DNA of 36,259 nt from CAYHCE01 sp964355015 (GCA_964355015.1 CAYHCE010000033.1:1-36259), one strand, 5' to 3'. Counted from the stretch's first letter, positions 23,244 through 30,730 are shown. Notes: a model not told the origin generated them from the letters alone. Program-made: numbers and translations.

Positions 23244-23953
23244 CGCAGCACTCCCTCCTTCTGCAGCAGCTCGAGGCGACGGGCCATGCCGCCGGCTTCG
23301 AGCTGCTGGAGCAGGCGGAGCTTCTCTGCCCAGGAGGGCGGATCCCGGAAGCCCGCCTGCAGTTCGAACTCCACGGGTCCGCCTTCCGAGCCCTTCTTCG
23401 GGTTGTTTGGATCGCTGCCGGCTCGAGCCGCCCGCACGAGCCTGACGGCGGCGGGATCGAGCAGGGGGGAGGCCTGGAGCCTGAGCATGAGGGCGTTGAT
23501 CCGCTCGAAAGCACCGGGATCGCCGGTCCGCCCCTTGAGTACCAGTTCAGCCTGGCTGACCCGCACCGTGGTGAGCTGCAGCTCCCTGGGTGTCCGCCGG
23601 GCCAGATCGGTCATCAGGGCCGAGCCGGAGCGCACCGCCACCAGAGCGGCAGCCAGGGCGTCGTCGGCCTGGCGCCGCTGGTCGATCAGGGCCTTGCCGG
23701 CGGCGAGCTGCTGATCGAGGGCCTCGACCTGACCACGGACCGGCGCCAGACGGGCCAGCTCCCGGGCCTGGAGATACTGCTGCAGCCGCAGCACAAGGGA
23801 GAGCGCGAGGGTCGCCACCAGCAGGGATCCGCCGATGGCGGCACCGATCAGCAGCAGGCGGCTGGCCTTGGCAGGCCGGGGGGGGTCCGGAGGCAGACCC
23901 AGCTCGAGCCGCCGCTCGCGCAGAAGATCGAAACGGGGCAGGCTGATGGTCAT
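23240..23953 (-). CDS. pilN: Type IV pilus assembly protein PilN
   Basis: 237 residues from ATG 23953 (MTISLPRFDLLRERRLELGL), chosen because it overlaps the pilM stop and because the conserved N-terminal PilM-binding peptide starts here (I-x-x-F-D/N-L-L-x-x-R, seen as LPRFDLLRERR). A membrane span follows (LLLIGAAIGGSLLVATLALS), then a coiled coil and a periplasmic domain with LQLTTVRVSQAELVLKG. It binds PilM in the cytoplasm and PilO in the periplasm. Confidence 0.87.
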   Translation of the reverse strand: MTISLPRFDLLRERRLELGLPPDPPRPAKASRLLLIGAAIGGSLLVATLALSLVLRLQQYLQARELARLAPVRGQVEALDQQLAAGKALIDQRRQADDALAAALVAVRSGSALMTDLARRTPRELQLTTVRVSQAELVLKGRTGDPGAFERINALMLRLQASPLLDPAAVRLVRAARAGSDPNNPKKGSEGGPVEFELQAGFRDPPSWAEKLRLLQQLEAGGMARRLELLQKEGVLR

Positions 23954-24921
23954 GGAGTGAACTCCACCTGGGCCAGACCACTGAGCGTGACCAGGGCAGA
24001 ACTGGTGGCCGAGCCGTTGGCAGAACCGGCGTCGGCCGGCCGCAGCTGCTCGGCCAGGGCCGGAACCGGCGGCAGCCAGCCCCGCTGCAGGGGGTCGATG
24101 GTCTCCACTGCCCACTCCCTCAGACGAGAGAGACTCTCCGCCAGGGCACTCAGGCCTGCGCCGGAGCCGAACACCAGCACCCGCACCGCCCGCGCGGCCG
24201 GATCCCGCTGCCGCCACCAGGCGACGCACCGCTGGACAGCGACACCCAGATCGCTCGCCGTTCCCCTCACGGTGCGCGCGTACTCGGGTACACCCTCGCG
24301 CACCAGGGTGATCCGGCCGCCGGAGGGTTGAACCTCCACCAGGACAAAGAGATGGCCGGGTGAGGCCGAGGTGAGGATGGATTCCAGAGCCCGCAGCTCA
24401 CAGATCTGGGCCGGCTCCAGCCGCTCCAGCGAGACACCGGCGATGTCGAAGACGTCGATCCAGCCCTGGAGGAGCTCGCGGGGCACGGTCACCAACAGAG
24501 AGGTGAGCGGCCGGACAGGAAGCGGCAGGAGACCGACGTAGGCGCTGGAGAGGGGATAGGGCAGGCCCAGATCGGGATCGATCTGGCGCAGCGCCTCGCC
24601 GGGTTCCTCCGGCCACTCCTCGAACGGCCACTCCACCAGCCGCCAGGCGCAGGCCGCCGCCGGCAGGGCTGCCACCACTTCCGCACCGATCAGACCCAGC
24701 TCGACCAGCAGATCGCCGATCAGATCGCCGAGCGCCGGGCGCTGCATGGGGAGACCCTCGACACAGGCTCCCCTCGGCAAGGGAACGGTCCGCAGCAGAG
24801 CCGCGCGCGCCTCCCTGCCCTTCCCCTGGAGCGCCATCACGGTGACGGCGCCATCCTCGATCGCCATCAGCACCCGAGGGGGAAAGAGGAGGGTGCCGAT
24901 GGACCGCAGACGCTCCTGCAT
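23950..24921 (-). CDS. pilM: Type IV pilus assembly protein PilM (divergent, actin-like)
   Basis: A cytoplasmic actin-like protein that binds the PilN N-terminus. I use ATG 24921 (MQERLRSIGT); TTG 24936 is an alternative. It has 323 residues, shorter than most PilM. Visible features: RVLMAIEDGAVTVMAL at the N-terminus, VVAALPAAACAWRLVEWP, ALRQIDPDLGLPYPLSSAYV, FVLVEVQPSGGRITLVREG and VRVLVFGSGAGLSALAESL. The ATP-binding phosphate motifs are weaker than in canonical PilM, so assignment leans on position directly before pilN, pilO and pilQ. It starts 68 bp after the pyrD stop. Confidence 0.75.
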   Translation of the reverse strand: MQERLRSIGTLLFPPRVLMAIEDGAVTVMALQGKGREARAALLRTVPLPRGACVEGLPMQRPALGDLIGDLLVELGLIGAEVVAALPAAACAWRLVEWPFEEWPEEPGEALRQIDPDLGLPYPLSSAYVGLLPLPVRPLTSLLVTVPRELLQGWIDVFDIAGVSLERLEPAQICELRALESILTSASPGHLFVLVEVQPSGGRITLVREGVPEYARTVRGTASDLGVAVQRCVAWWRQRDPAARAVRVLVFGSGAGLSALAESLSRLREWAVETIDPLQRGWLPPVPALAEQLRPADAGSANGSATSSALVTLSGLAQVEFTP

Positions 24922-24989
24922 GCCGGCCTGGACCAAGTGTCAGTTGCAGAAGGCGGGCGAAGCGAATCCGCTTCTTGCTGGCAATGTAC

Positions 24990-26207
24990 TCATCTCCAGG
25001 GTAGGCCGCTGCCCACCGCCTCACTGATGTGGCGGCAGCCATGGCGATCGAGCTGACGCTGCAGACCCTCCAGGATCGCCGGCACCAGGGCCGGCCCCTC
25101 GTAGATCCAGCCGGTGTAGAGCTGGATCAGCGAGGCACCGGCCGTGATCCGCTCCCAGGCCGATTGGGGCGAATCGATTCCGCCCACACCGATCAGAGGC
25201 AGGGCCGGACCGGCGGTGGCCCGCAACCGCCGCATCACCTCCAGAGCGCGGCCCCGCAGCGGCGCACCGCTCAGCCCACCCGCCTCCTCCGCCAGGGTGC
25301 GGCCCGTCTGGCTGAGGAGCCGCTGCTCCAGCCCCAGCCGGCTGACGCTGGTGTTGACGGCGATCACCCCGGCCAGACCCTCCTCGTAGGCCAGGCGCGC
25401 GATCGTGTCGATGGCATCGTCCTCCAGATCGGGGGCGATCTTGACCAAAAGGGGCGGACAGGCCGGCAGGCGCCGCAGCCGCTCCACCAGCCGCCGCAGC
25501 TGCACCGCATCCTGCAGGTCGCGCAGGCCGGGAGTGTTCGGGGAACTGACGTTGATCACGGCGTAGTCCGCCAGTGCCGCCAGCAGCTCCAGCGAAGAGG
25601 CGTAGTCGTCAGGAGCGAGCTCCAGGGAGGTGATCTTCGACTTGCCCAGGTTGAGGCCCAGCACCGCGGGCCTCTGACCGGGGGGGGGCAGCCGCTGCCG
25701 CTCCAGTGTGCGCTTCATCGCCTCGGCGCCATCGTTGTTGAAGCCCATGCGGTTCAGCGCCGCCCGCTCCTGGGCCAGACGGAACAGCCGGGGGCGCGGG
25801 TTGCCCGGCTGCGGATGCCAGGTGATCGTGCCCAGTTCGGCGAAGCCGAAACCGAACAGGTGCCAGAGGCCCGCCGCCACGCCGTTCTTGTCGAATCCGG
25901 CCGCCAGCCCCACCGGGTTGCTGAAGCGACAGCCGAACAGGGTCTGCTCGAGGCGCAGGTCACGGCGCTGCAGTTCGGCTGCCAGGCCGGCCAGGCTGCC
26001 GGCCACCAGCGGCCAGTCGCGGCGCAGCGAGGCCAGGCCCAGGGCCATGAGCGTCAGACGACTGAGCTGTTCGGCGTCAGCACCCTCATCCCGCGACAGG
26101 AGAGGGGCCACCCAGCGCCGGTAGAGAGCGCCGGTGGCAGGTTCCCTGGGGCCGGCCCGGGTCGGGGAGGGCTCGCCGCCGTCGGGCCCGTTCCTCTGGT
26201 CGCTCAT
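24990..26207 (-). CDS. pyrD: Dihydroorotate dehydrogenase (quinone), class 2
   Basis: Oxidises dihydroorotate to orotate with FMN and a membrane quinone, the fourth step of pyrimidine synthesis. 405 residues from ATG 26207, which overlaps the rnhA stop. Motifs: FSNPVGLAAGFDKNG, FGFAELGTITWHPQPGNPRP, NRMGFNNDGAE, GLNLGKSKIT, INVSSPNTPGLRDLQ (catalytic Ser region of class 2), VNTSVSR, GGLSGAPLRGRALEV, GVGGIDSPQSAWERI and LYTGWIYEGP. An N-terminal extension of about 40 residues before YRRWVAPLLSRDEGADAEQL is hydrophilic, with no obvious membrane helix. Confidence 0.97.
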   Translation of the reverse strand: MSDQRNGPDGGEPSPTRAGPREPATGALYRRWVAPLLSRDEGADAEQLSRLTLMALGLASLRRDWPLVAGSLAGLAAELQRRDLRLEQTLFGCRFSNPVGLAAGFDKNGVAAGLWHLFGFGFAELGTITWHPQPGNPRPRLFRLAQERAALNRMGFNNDGAEAMKRTLERQRLPPPGQRPAVLGLNLGKSKITSLELAPDDYASSLELLAALADYAVINVSSPNTPGLRDLQDAVQLRRLVERLRRLPACPPLLVKIAPDLEDDAIDTIARLAYEEGLAGVIAVNTSVSRLGLEQRLLSQTGRTLAEEAGGLSGAPLRGRALEVMRRLRATAGPALPLIGVGGIDSPQSAWERITAGASLIQLYTGWIYEGPALVPAILEGLQRQLDRHGCRHISEAVGSGLPWR

Positions 26208-27052
26208 CGCGTCTCCTCGGGGCGCTGCTCCGATCCTGTTTCCCGGGCGGCGCTGCCATCGCCCGGCGTGCCCGAACGCTCCAGCCGCCAGTGGCCTGTC
26301 GCCATCGGGTTGACCCGCCAGTCGCGCCAGATCCAGGGGCCCTGCCGCTCCTGGAGCCGTGCCAGGGGCAGTTCGACCAGCTGGGCCAGTTCGGCCGGAG
26401 CCAGGGCATAGCCGCCGGAGGCCATCCGGTCGGCCAGTTCCAGACGGCTGAGCAGACGGGTCAGCGGCGGCGGCGCCGGATCGGTGGCGGGATCGTTGTC
26501 CGGGTCGGTGGCGGGGTCGTTGTCCGGGTCGGTGGCGACAGGGCCCCGTGCCAGCAGCGGGCTGCCCCCCCTGGCGAAGGCCACGGCTATGGCATCGCAA
26601 CGGTCGTTGTCGGGATCGCCGCTGTGGCCCCGCACGTGCTCGAGCTTCAGGCCGGGCAGGCGGGCCTGGTCGAGGGCCTCCCACAGGTCGCGATTGAGCA
26701 CGGGGCCGCCGGAGGCCGTGCGCCAGCCCTTGCGCTTCCAGCCGGCCATCCACTTGCCCAGACCATCGATCAGGTAGCGGCTGTCGGTGCGAAGCCGCAG
26801 ATCGGGATGGTGCGGCAGCTCCCGCAGGGCTCGGATCAGCTCCAGGGCGGCGGTTAGCTCCATGCGGTTGTTGGTGGTGTCGGCGGAGGCACCACCGAGC
26901 TCACGCACCGTGCCATCTTCGAAACGCACCAGGCAGGCCCAGCCGCCCGGACCGGGGTTGCCGCTGCAGGCCCCGTCACAGGCGGCGGCCACGACGCGCG
27001 ACGGCCCGGCGGCCGAAGGGGCGGCCGAACCAGTGGCCAAATCAGCGGCCAC
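26204..27052 (-). CDS. rnhA: Ribonuclease HI with long C-terminal extension
   Basis: Cuts the RNA strand of RNA-DNA hybrids. The catalytic core carries the four acids: ACDGACSGNPGPGGWA (first Asp), NNRMELTAALELI (Glu), RTDSRYLIDG (Asp) and HSGDPDNDRCDAIA (Asp), with the basic loop WKRKGWRTASG. The core ends near residue 165. Then come a repeat of DPDNDPAT and about 100 further residues (LSRLELADRMASGGYALAPA, LARLQERQGPWIWRDWRVNP), an extension also seen in some picocyanobacterial RNases H in my recollection. The annotated start is GTG 27052, which sits inside a perfect hairpin; GTG 26992, just before AAACDGACSG, is a good alternative. First gene of the rnhA-pyrD-pil run. Confidence 0.93.
   Translation of the reverse strand: MAADLATGSAAPSAAGPSRVVAAACDGACSGNPGPGGWACLVRFEDGTVRELGGASADTTNNRMELTAALELIRALRELPHHPDLRLRTDSRYLIDGLGKWMAGWKRKGWRTASGGPVLNRDLWEALDQARLPGLKLEHVRGHSGDPDNDRCDAIAVAFARGGSPLLARGPVATDPDNDPATDPDNDPATDPAPPPLTRLLSRLELADRMASGGYALAPAELAQLVELPLARLQERQGPWIWRDWRVNPMATGHWRLERSGTPGDGSAARETGSEQRPEETR
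26483..26537. repeat. 24-bp tandem repeat in rnhA
   Basis: Two full copies and one 7-bp partial copy of a 24-bp unit (26483-26506, 26507-26530, 26531-26537) that differ by one base. It encodes two rounds of the 8-residue unit DPDNDPAT, an acidic linker between the RNase H core and the C-terminal extension. The unit length is divisible by three, so copy-number change would not shift the frame. Confidence 0.85.
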
Positions 27053-27057
27053 TGGTT
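27028..27057. repeat. Perfect inverted repeat at the rnhA start
   Basis: Arms AACCAGTGGCC (27028-27038) and GGCCACTGGTT (27047-27057) are perfectly complementary over 11 bp around an 8-base loop. In the rnhA mRNA the stem would bury GTG 27052, so it could act as an operator or translation-control hairpin, or mean that rnhA really starts further in. On the plus strand the stem is followed by TT but no gene ends there. Confidence 0.6.
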
Positions 27058-27114
27058 TTCAGAGCAAAAGTTCGGTAGACATTGGTCCCTATGTCCGGCC
27101 GCGGAGAATACCCC

Positions 27115-27849
27115 ATGCAGCGAACCTACCTGGCCCTGGTGGGCCTTGGCCTCTCGGCCACCACGTTTCATGGAGCCGTCGCTCCCCTGGCCCGGGCCGA
27201 GGGGGTGTTCAGCAGCCAGCCGATCGACGCCTCCCGGTTCGCCGTGCTGGGCAAGCCGGTCGGAGAGGCCGACTGGTCGCTGGTGGTGCTGGAGCAGGTC
27301 CAGCCCCGGCCGCTCTGCTGGGAGGCCCGACCCGATGGCCTGATCGACGCTGCGCTCAACCGCTTCGACTTCACCGGGATCTGCAACCGCTACATCGACA
27401 GCAACGGCTACTCCCTGCGCGTGAGCGACGAGGATCTCGCCAGCAGCTACCGGCTGCGCCTGCGCCAGGTGGGCCAGGAGCTTCAGCTGCAGGCCATGAG
27501 CCCGCTCGAAACCACCACCCTGCTGCTGGGTCGCGGCAGCGTGATCCGCCGCGACCGCGACGGCTTCGTGGCCATCACCCTCGAGCCCGATTGGCAGCTC
27601 AACCGTAGGGTGTTCGGCCAGAAGAGCCTGAGCCATGTGTACTTCGCCAGCGCCAGCCCCCTGGCCCAGCTGATTGCCCGGGCCGGTGGCGTCAGCCTCC
27701 CCTCCGGACAGAGCCAGGCAGGGATGGAAACCCCGGCCTTCGCCAGCACCGCTCTCGCCAGCTCCACCCTGGCCAGCTCCACCCTGACCGGCAGCGGCGA
27801 TCCCGGCAGTGGTCCGATCGCTCTGCAGGTGGTGCCCTTCCGGGAGTGA
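27115..27849 (+). CDS. DUF3747-like exported cyanobacterial protein
   Basis: 244 residues from ATG 27115 (MQRTYLALVGLGLSATTFHG), a signal peptide with cleavage probably after LARAEG. The mature part has FAVLGKPVGEADWSLVVLEQ, RPLCWEARPDGLID, NRFDFTGICNRYIDSNGYSL, LLLGRGSVIRRDRDGFVAIT and WQLNRRVFGQKSLSHVYF, blocks I recall from DUF3747 proteins; two cysteines in the core may pair. The C-terminal tail has a Ser/Thr/Ala repeat (ALASSTLASSTLTGSG) coded by a duplicated 15-bp unit at about 27760-27790. Function unknown; envelope location is likely. It is divergent from rnhA. Confidence 0.75.
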   Translation: MQRTYLALVGLGLSATTFHGAVAPLARAEGVFSSQPIDASRFAVLGKPVGEADWSLVVLEQVQPRPLCWEARPDGLIDAALNRFDFTGICNRYIDSNGYSLRVSDEDLASSYRLRLRQVGQELQLQAMSPLETTTLLLGRGSVIRRDRDGFVAITLEPDWQLNRRVFGQKSLSHVYFASASPLAQLIARAGGVSLPSGQSQAGMETPAFASTALASSTLASSTLTGSGDPGSGPIALQVVPFRE

Positions 27850-27909
27850 CAGTCGAAACAGCGGCCCCCCTGGCTGGTTCCCTGCGGATTCACCCCTTAC
27901 CTTGCACTT

Positions 27910-27920
27910 GTGTGAGGAGT
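27910..27920 (+). promoter_or_regulatory. Perfect complement of the Yfr1 sRNA core motif
   Basis: GTGTGAGGAGT on the plus strand is the exact reverse complement of ACUCCUCACAC, the ultraconserved 11-nt core of the cyanobacterial sRNA Yfr1. It sits in the loop of a small hairpin GCACT...AGTGC (27904-27922). A plus-strand RNA here could pair with Yfr1. It is not itself a Yfr1 gene: on the minus strand no terminator follows the motif. Confidence 0.35.
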
Positions 27921-27980
27921 GCGGAACGCTCTCCCGGGGTCGAAACGAGGACAGACTCCCAGGATCGTTCCACCTCAGAA

Positions 27981-28007
27981 GCCCTGCCTTCGGCGGGGCA
28001 TTTTTTT
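27981..28007 (+). terminator. Rho-independent terminator
   Basis: Stem GCCCTGCC / GGCGGGGC (8 bp with one G-U) around loop TTC, then A and seven Ts. It is oriented on the plus strand and ends transcription from the DUF3747-like gene 132 bases upstream, or from a separate short RNA between them. The space from 28008 to 28090 holds nothing I can identify. Confidence 0.85.
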
Positions 28008-28090
28008 GGCCGTTCGCCTCGAGCCGCTTTCACCGGGCCACCGTGATCCGGCTGCAGGGGTCGGGGTCAGGGGTCCAGGTCGCAGCCATG

Positions 28091-28116
28091 AAAAAACCGA
28101 CCACTAGGGGCCGGTT
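28091..28116 (-). terminator. Rho-independent terminator of the ribosomal protein operon
   Basis: On the minus strand, AACCGGCC-CCTAGT-GGTCGGTT followed by more Ts (six As on the plus strand at 28091-28096, two shared with the stem). The 8-bp stem has one G-U pair. It lies 57 bases after the rplL stop and ends the rplJ-rplL transcript. Confidence 0.88.
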
Positions 28117-28172
28117 CTGCTGGGGATGAGCGCGACGGCCCGGTGGCGACAGCTGACGCCATCGCCGCGGGA

Positions 28173-28556
28173 TCACTTGACGGTGATCTTGCCGCCCACT
28201 TCCTCGATGGCCTTCTTGAGAGCCTCGGCCTCATCTTTGGAGATGCCTTCCTTGACGGCCTTGGGGGCAGCCTCCACGAGAGCCTTGGCTTCGCCCAGGC
28301 CGAGGCCGGTGGCCTCGCGGACGGCCTTCAGCACCTTGATCTTGGAAGCGGGGTCGAAGCTGTCGAGGATGACATCGAACTCGGTCTGCTCTTCCACGGC
28401 CTCGGCGGCGGCGGCGGGAGCCGCGGCCATCACGACGCCGGCGGAAGCGGCGGCGGACACACCGAAGGCCTCTTCGATCTGCTTGACCAGCTCGGAAGCC
28501 TCAAGCAGGGAGAGAGTCTTGAGTGACTCGAGAATGTCGTCGGTTTTGGTGGTCAT
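28173..28556 (-). CDS. rplL: 50S ribosomal protein L7/L12
   Basis: 127 residues. The N-terminal dimerisation helices (ILESLKTLSLLEASELVKQI) are followed by an Ala/Val-rich hinge (SAAASAGVVMAAAPAAAAEA) and the C-terminal factor-binding domain (EFDVILDSFDPASKIKVLKA to GGKITVK). It forms the ribosomal stalk with L10 and recruits translation factors. It follows rplJ by 68 bp. Confidence 0.98.
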   Translation of the reverse strand: MTTKTDDILESLKTLSLLEASELVKQIEEAFGVSAAASAGVVMAAAPAAAAEAVEEQTEFDVILDSFDPASKIKVLKAVREATGLGLGEAKALVEAAPKAVKEGISKDEAEALKKAIEEVGGKITVK

Positions 28557-28624
28557 GGTTGGGAATCAGCAACAGATCGGTTGGAGGAAACTCTGCGGGG
28601 TGAACAGAGGAAGTTCGGAGAAGC

Positions 28625-29152
28625 TCAGCTGCCCTCGCCTTCGGCGTGCTGCCGGAGCGCGCGGGCGAGACCGGACGGAACCTCGTTGATGCCCACGGCC
28701 AGCTTGGTGGCCACGGCGTTGATCGCACCCGCGATCTGGGCCATGAGCACCTCCTTGGAGGGCAGCTCACCGATGGCCTTGATGTCGTTCTGGGAGAGGA
28801 GCTGGCCTTCGAAAAGGCCTCCTTTCACTTCGGACTTCTTCGTGTCCTTCTGGAAGGACTGCACGGCCTTGACGGCACCGCCGACATCGCCCCTGATCAG
28901 GACGAAGGCATTGGTACCGGTGAGCAGGGAATCGAGTTCCGACCAGGCGCTGTCGCCATCGATGGCACGGCGCATCAAGGTGTTCTTGGTCACCTTGCAG
29001 ACACCGTTGCTGGCCTGCAGACGGGTCCGCAGATCAGACATCTCCTTGATGGACAAGCCCTTGAAATCAAGGACGAGAGCCATTTCGGCCTCACCGAGGA
29101 GCCCCTTGAGCTCTTCGACGATCTGTTGCTTGCTCTCCAGCGTGCGGCCCAT
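28625..29152 (-). CDS. rplJ: 50S ribosomal protein L10
   Basis: 175 residues from ATG 29152 (MGRTLESKQQIVEELKGLLG); the open frame extends upstream, but that part is leader. It contains LVLDFKGLSIKEMSDLRTRL, VTKNTLMRRAID and GTNAFVLIRGD, standard L10 blocks, and a C-terminal helix that binds L7/L12 dimers. It anchors the stalk and, with L12, represses its own mRNA at the leader found at 29278-29370. Confidence 0.97.
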   Translation of the reverse strand: MGRTLESKQQIVEELKGLLGEAEMALVLDFKGLSIKEMSDLRTRLQASNGVCKVTKNTLMRRAIDGDSAWSELDSLLTGTNAFVLIRGDVGGAVKAVQSFQKDTKKSEVKGGLFEGQLLSQNDIKAIGELPSKEVLMAQIAGAINAVATKLAVGINEVPSGLARALRQHAEGEGS

Positions 29153-29277
29153 GGGTTTGGTACGGATCGGGGAACAAGCCGGGTACGCGGCCCCGCCGCT
29201 GTCCGGCATGGACCGGGCCTCGGCGCATCGAGGCCGCGTGACGATCCGCCCTGGGTGACCCCGGGCAAAAACCTTCG

Positions 29278-29370
29278 CGTGCACCTCGGCAGGGTTTACG
29301 TCCCGGTGCACCCTCGCCAGGGGCAAGGAGAGCGGCCGGGTTGACCTGCTGTCTTGGGTTGGGCGCGTGC
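29278..29370 (-). promoter_or_regulatory. L10 ribosomal protein leader
   Basis: In the rplA-rplJ spacer the minus strand carries AAGACAGCAGG (about 29347-29357) and, further on, GTAAACCCTGCCGAGGTGC (about 29282-29300). These are the two sides of the conserved L10-leader structure to which the L10-L12 complex binds for feedback control. It begins about 43 bp after the rplA stop and ends about 126 bp before the rplJ start. Confidence 0.75.
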
Positions 29371-29412
29371 CCGTTCTGGCAGGAGCCAGTGGGTCACTCT
29401 ACAGGTCGGAGG

Positions 29413-30120
29413 TCAGCCTTCCTGCTTGATGTCCTGCAGGGCGGCGAAGTCGACCTCAATGGAAGGGCCCATGGTGGAGGTCACGTAGAGGCTGCGCCAG
29501 TAGCGGCCCTTGGCACCACTGGGCTTCTGGCGGTCGATCACTTCCTGGAGAGCCTTGAGGTTCTCCAGCAGGTCGTCGACACTGAAACTGGCCTTCCCGA
29601 AGCGCACGTGCACGATGCCGGTGCGGTCGGCACGGAACTCCAGCTTGCCGGCCTTGAACTCGTTGATCGCGGCGGCCAGGTCGGTGGCCACGGTGCCGGC
29701 CTTCGGGTTCGGCATCAGACCGCGAGGACCGAGCACCCGGCCCAGCTTGGCCACCTTCGGCATCATGTCCGGGGTGGCGATCAACAGGTCGAAGTCCATC
29801 TGACCGGCGGCGATGGCATCCACCAGCTCATCGTCACCGGCGAGATCGGCACCGGCGGCCTTGGCCTCGGCCACCTTCTCGCCTCGGGCGATCACGGCGA
29901 TACGAATGGTCTGGCCGGTGCCCTTGGGCAGGGCCACGGTGGTGCGCAGCTGCTGGTCGGTGTACTTGGGATCGATGCCCAGCCGCACGTGCGCTTCGAT
30001 GGTTTCGTCGAACTTGGCGTTGGCATTGGCCTTGACCAGCTCGAGGGCTTCGAGCGGCGCATAGGCACGGTCCTCGACCTTGTCGAGGAGGGCGGTGAAA
30101 CGCTTGGAGGTCTTGGGCAT
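29413..30120 (-). CDS. rplA: 50S ribosomal protein L1
   Basis: 235 residues from ATG 30120 (MPKTSKRFTALLDKVEDRAY). Motifs FDETIEAHVRLGID, VALPKGTGQTIRIAVIARGE, VAKLGRVLGPRGLMPNPKAG (the rRNA-binding signature) and VTSTMGPSIEVD at the end. L1 binds 23S rRNA at the E-site stalk and can repress its own operon. A GC hairpin (30218-30236) separates it from rplK. Confidence 0.98.
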   Translation of the reverse strand: MPKTSKRFTALLDKVEDRAYAPLEALELVKANANAKFDETIEAHVRLGIDPKYTDQQLRTTVALPKGTGQTIRIAVIARGEKVAEAKAAGADLAGDDELVDAIAAGQMDFDLLIATPDMMPKVAKLGRVLGPRGLMPNPKAGTVATDLAAAINEFKAGKLEFRADRTGIVHVRFGKASFSVDDLLENLKALQEVIDRQKPSGAKGRYWRSLYVTSTMGPSIEVDFAALQDIKQEG

Positions 30121-30217
30121 GGTTCGGGGCGGGGTACGGGCGACGGGGCCGCAGCCGGCTCGAAAGCGGCGGGCCGCCGTCTCCCCCGGAGAGGGTGGAG
30201 GGAACGGTGGGGACGGG

Positions 30218-30236
30218 CGGGTCCGGGGCGGACCCG
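30218..30236. repeat. Hairpin between rplK and rplA
   Basis: Perfect 8-bp stem CGGGTCCG / CGGACCCG with a 3-base loop, 9 bases after the rplK stop. There is no T-run, so it is more likely an mRNA processing or stability element than a full terminator. Confidence 0.45.
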
Positions 30237-30244
30237 GCACCGCG

Positions 30245-30670
30245 TCAGTCGTGGATGGCGACGCCCATGTTGCGGGCAGTGCCTTCGATGATCCGCATGG
30301 CGGAGTCGACGCTGGAACAGTTGAGGTCGGGGAGCTTCGTGTTGGCGATTTCCTCGAGCTGGGCGCGGCTGATCGCACCCACACTGCCCTTGGCGGACGT
30401 GGCGGCACCTTTCTCGATTCCGGCGGCCTTGGAGATCAGCACGGAAGCGGGTGGGGTCTTGGTGATGAAGGTGAAGCTGCGGTCTTCGAAGACCGAGATC
30501 TCCACCGGGATCACATAGCCGGCCTTGTCCTGCGTACGAGCGTTGTACTCCTTGCAGAACGCCATGATGTTGACCCCGTGCTGACCGAGGGCAGGGCCCA
30601 CCGGTGGCGCCGGGTTGGCTTTGCCGGCATTGAGCGCCAGCTTGATAACAGCAACGACTTTCTTGGCCAT
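30245..30670 (-). CDS. rplK: 50S ribosomal protein L11
   Basis: 141 residues, normal length. AKKVVAVIKLALNAGKANPA at the N-terminus, then PPVGPALGQHGVNIMAFCKE and the C-terminal rRNA-binding domain with LPDLNCSSVDSAMRIIEGTA. It binds the GTPase-associated centre of 23S rRNA. It follows nusG by 162 bp, a spacer with tandem hairpins. Confidence 0.99.
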   Translation of the reverse strand: MAKKVVAVIKLALNAGKANPAPPVGPALGQHGVNIMAFCKEYNARTQDKAGYVIPVEISVFEDRSFTFITKTPPASVLISKAAGIEKGAATSAKGSVGAISRAQLEEIANTKLPDLNCSSVDSAMRIIEGTARNMGVAIHD

Positions 30671-30686
30671 CGGCTGGACTACGGAG

Positions 30687-30730
30687 CGGAACTCCCTGGC
30701 GGGAGTAGGGACGGAACTCCCCGGGGGGAG
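30687..30730. repeat. Tandem hairpins in the rplK leader
   Basis: The 10-base word CGGAACTCCC occurs at 30687-30696 and again at 30712-30721, 25 bases apart. Each copy opens a hairpin: ACTCCC-TGGC-GGGAGT (30691-30706) and CTCCC-CGGG-GGGAG (30717-30730). In the mRNA they lie just before the rplK start, so they may control translation, perhaps as the binding site of L1 or another ribosomal protein. Confidence 0.55.

Noticed and set aside
27850..27960. A Yfr1 gene on the minus strand
   Set aside because: The 11-base core is present, but there is no hairpin plus T-run after it and the core lies in a hairpin loop instead of a single-stranded stretch.
27919..28107. A 62-codon plus-strand frame from GTG 27919
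   Set aside because: It reads straight through the intrinsic terminator, has no homology that I recognise, and the ribosome-binding-like AGGAG overlaps its own start codon.
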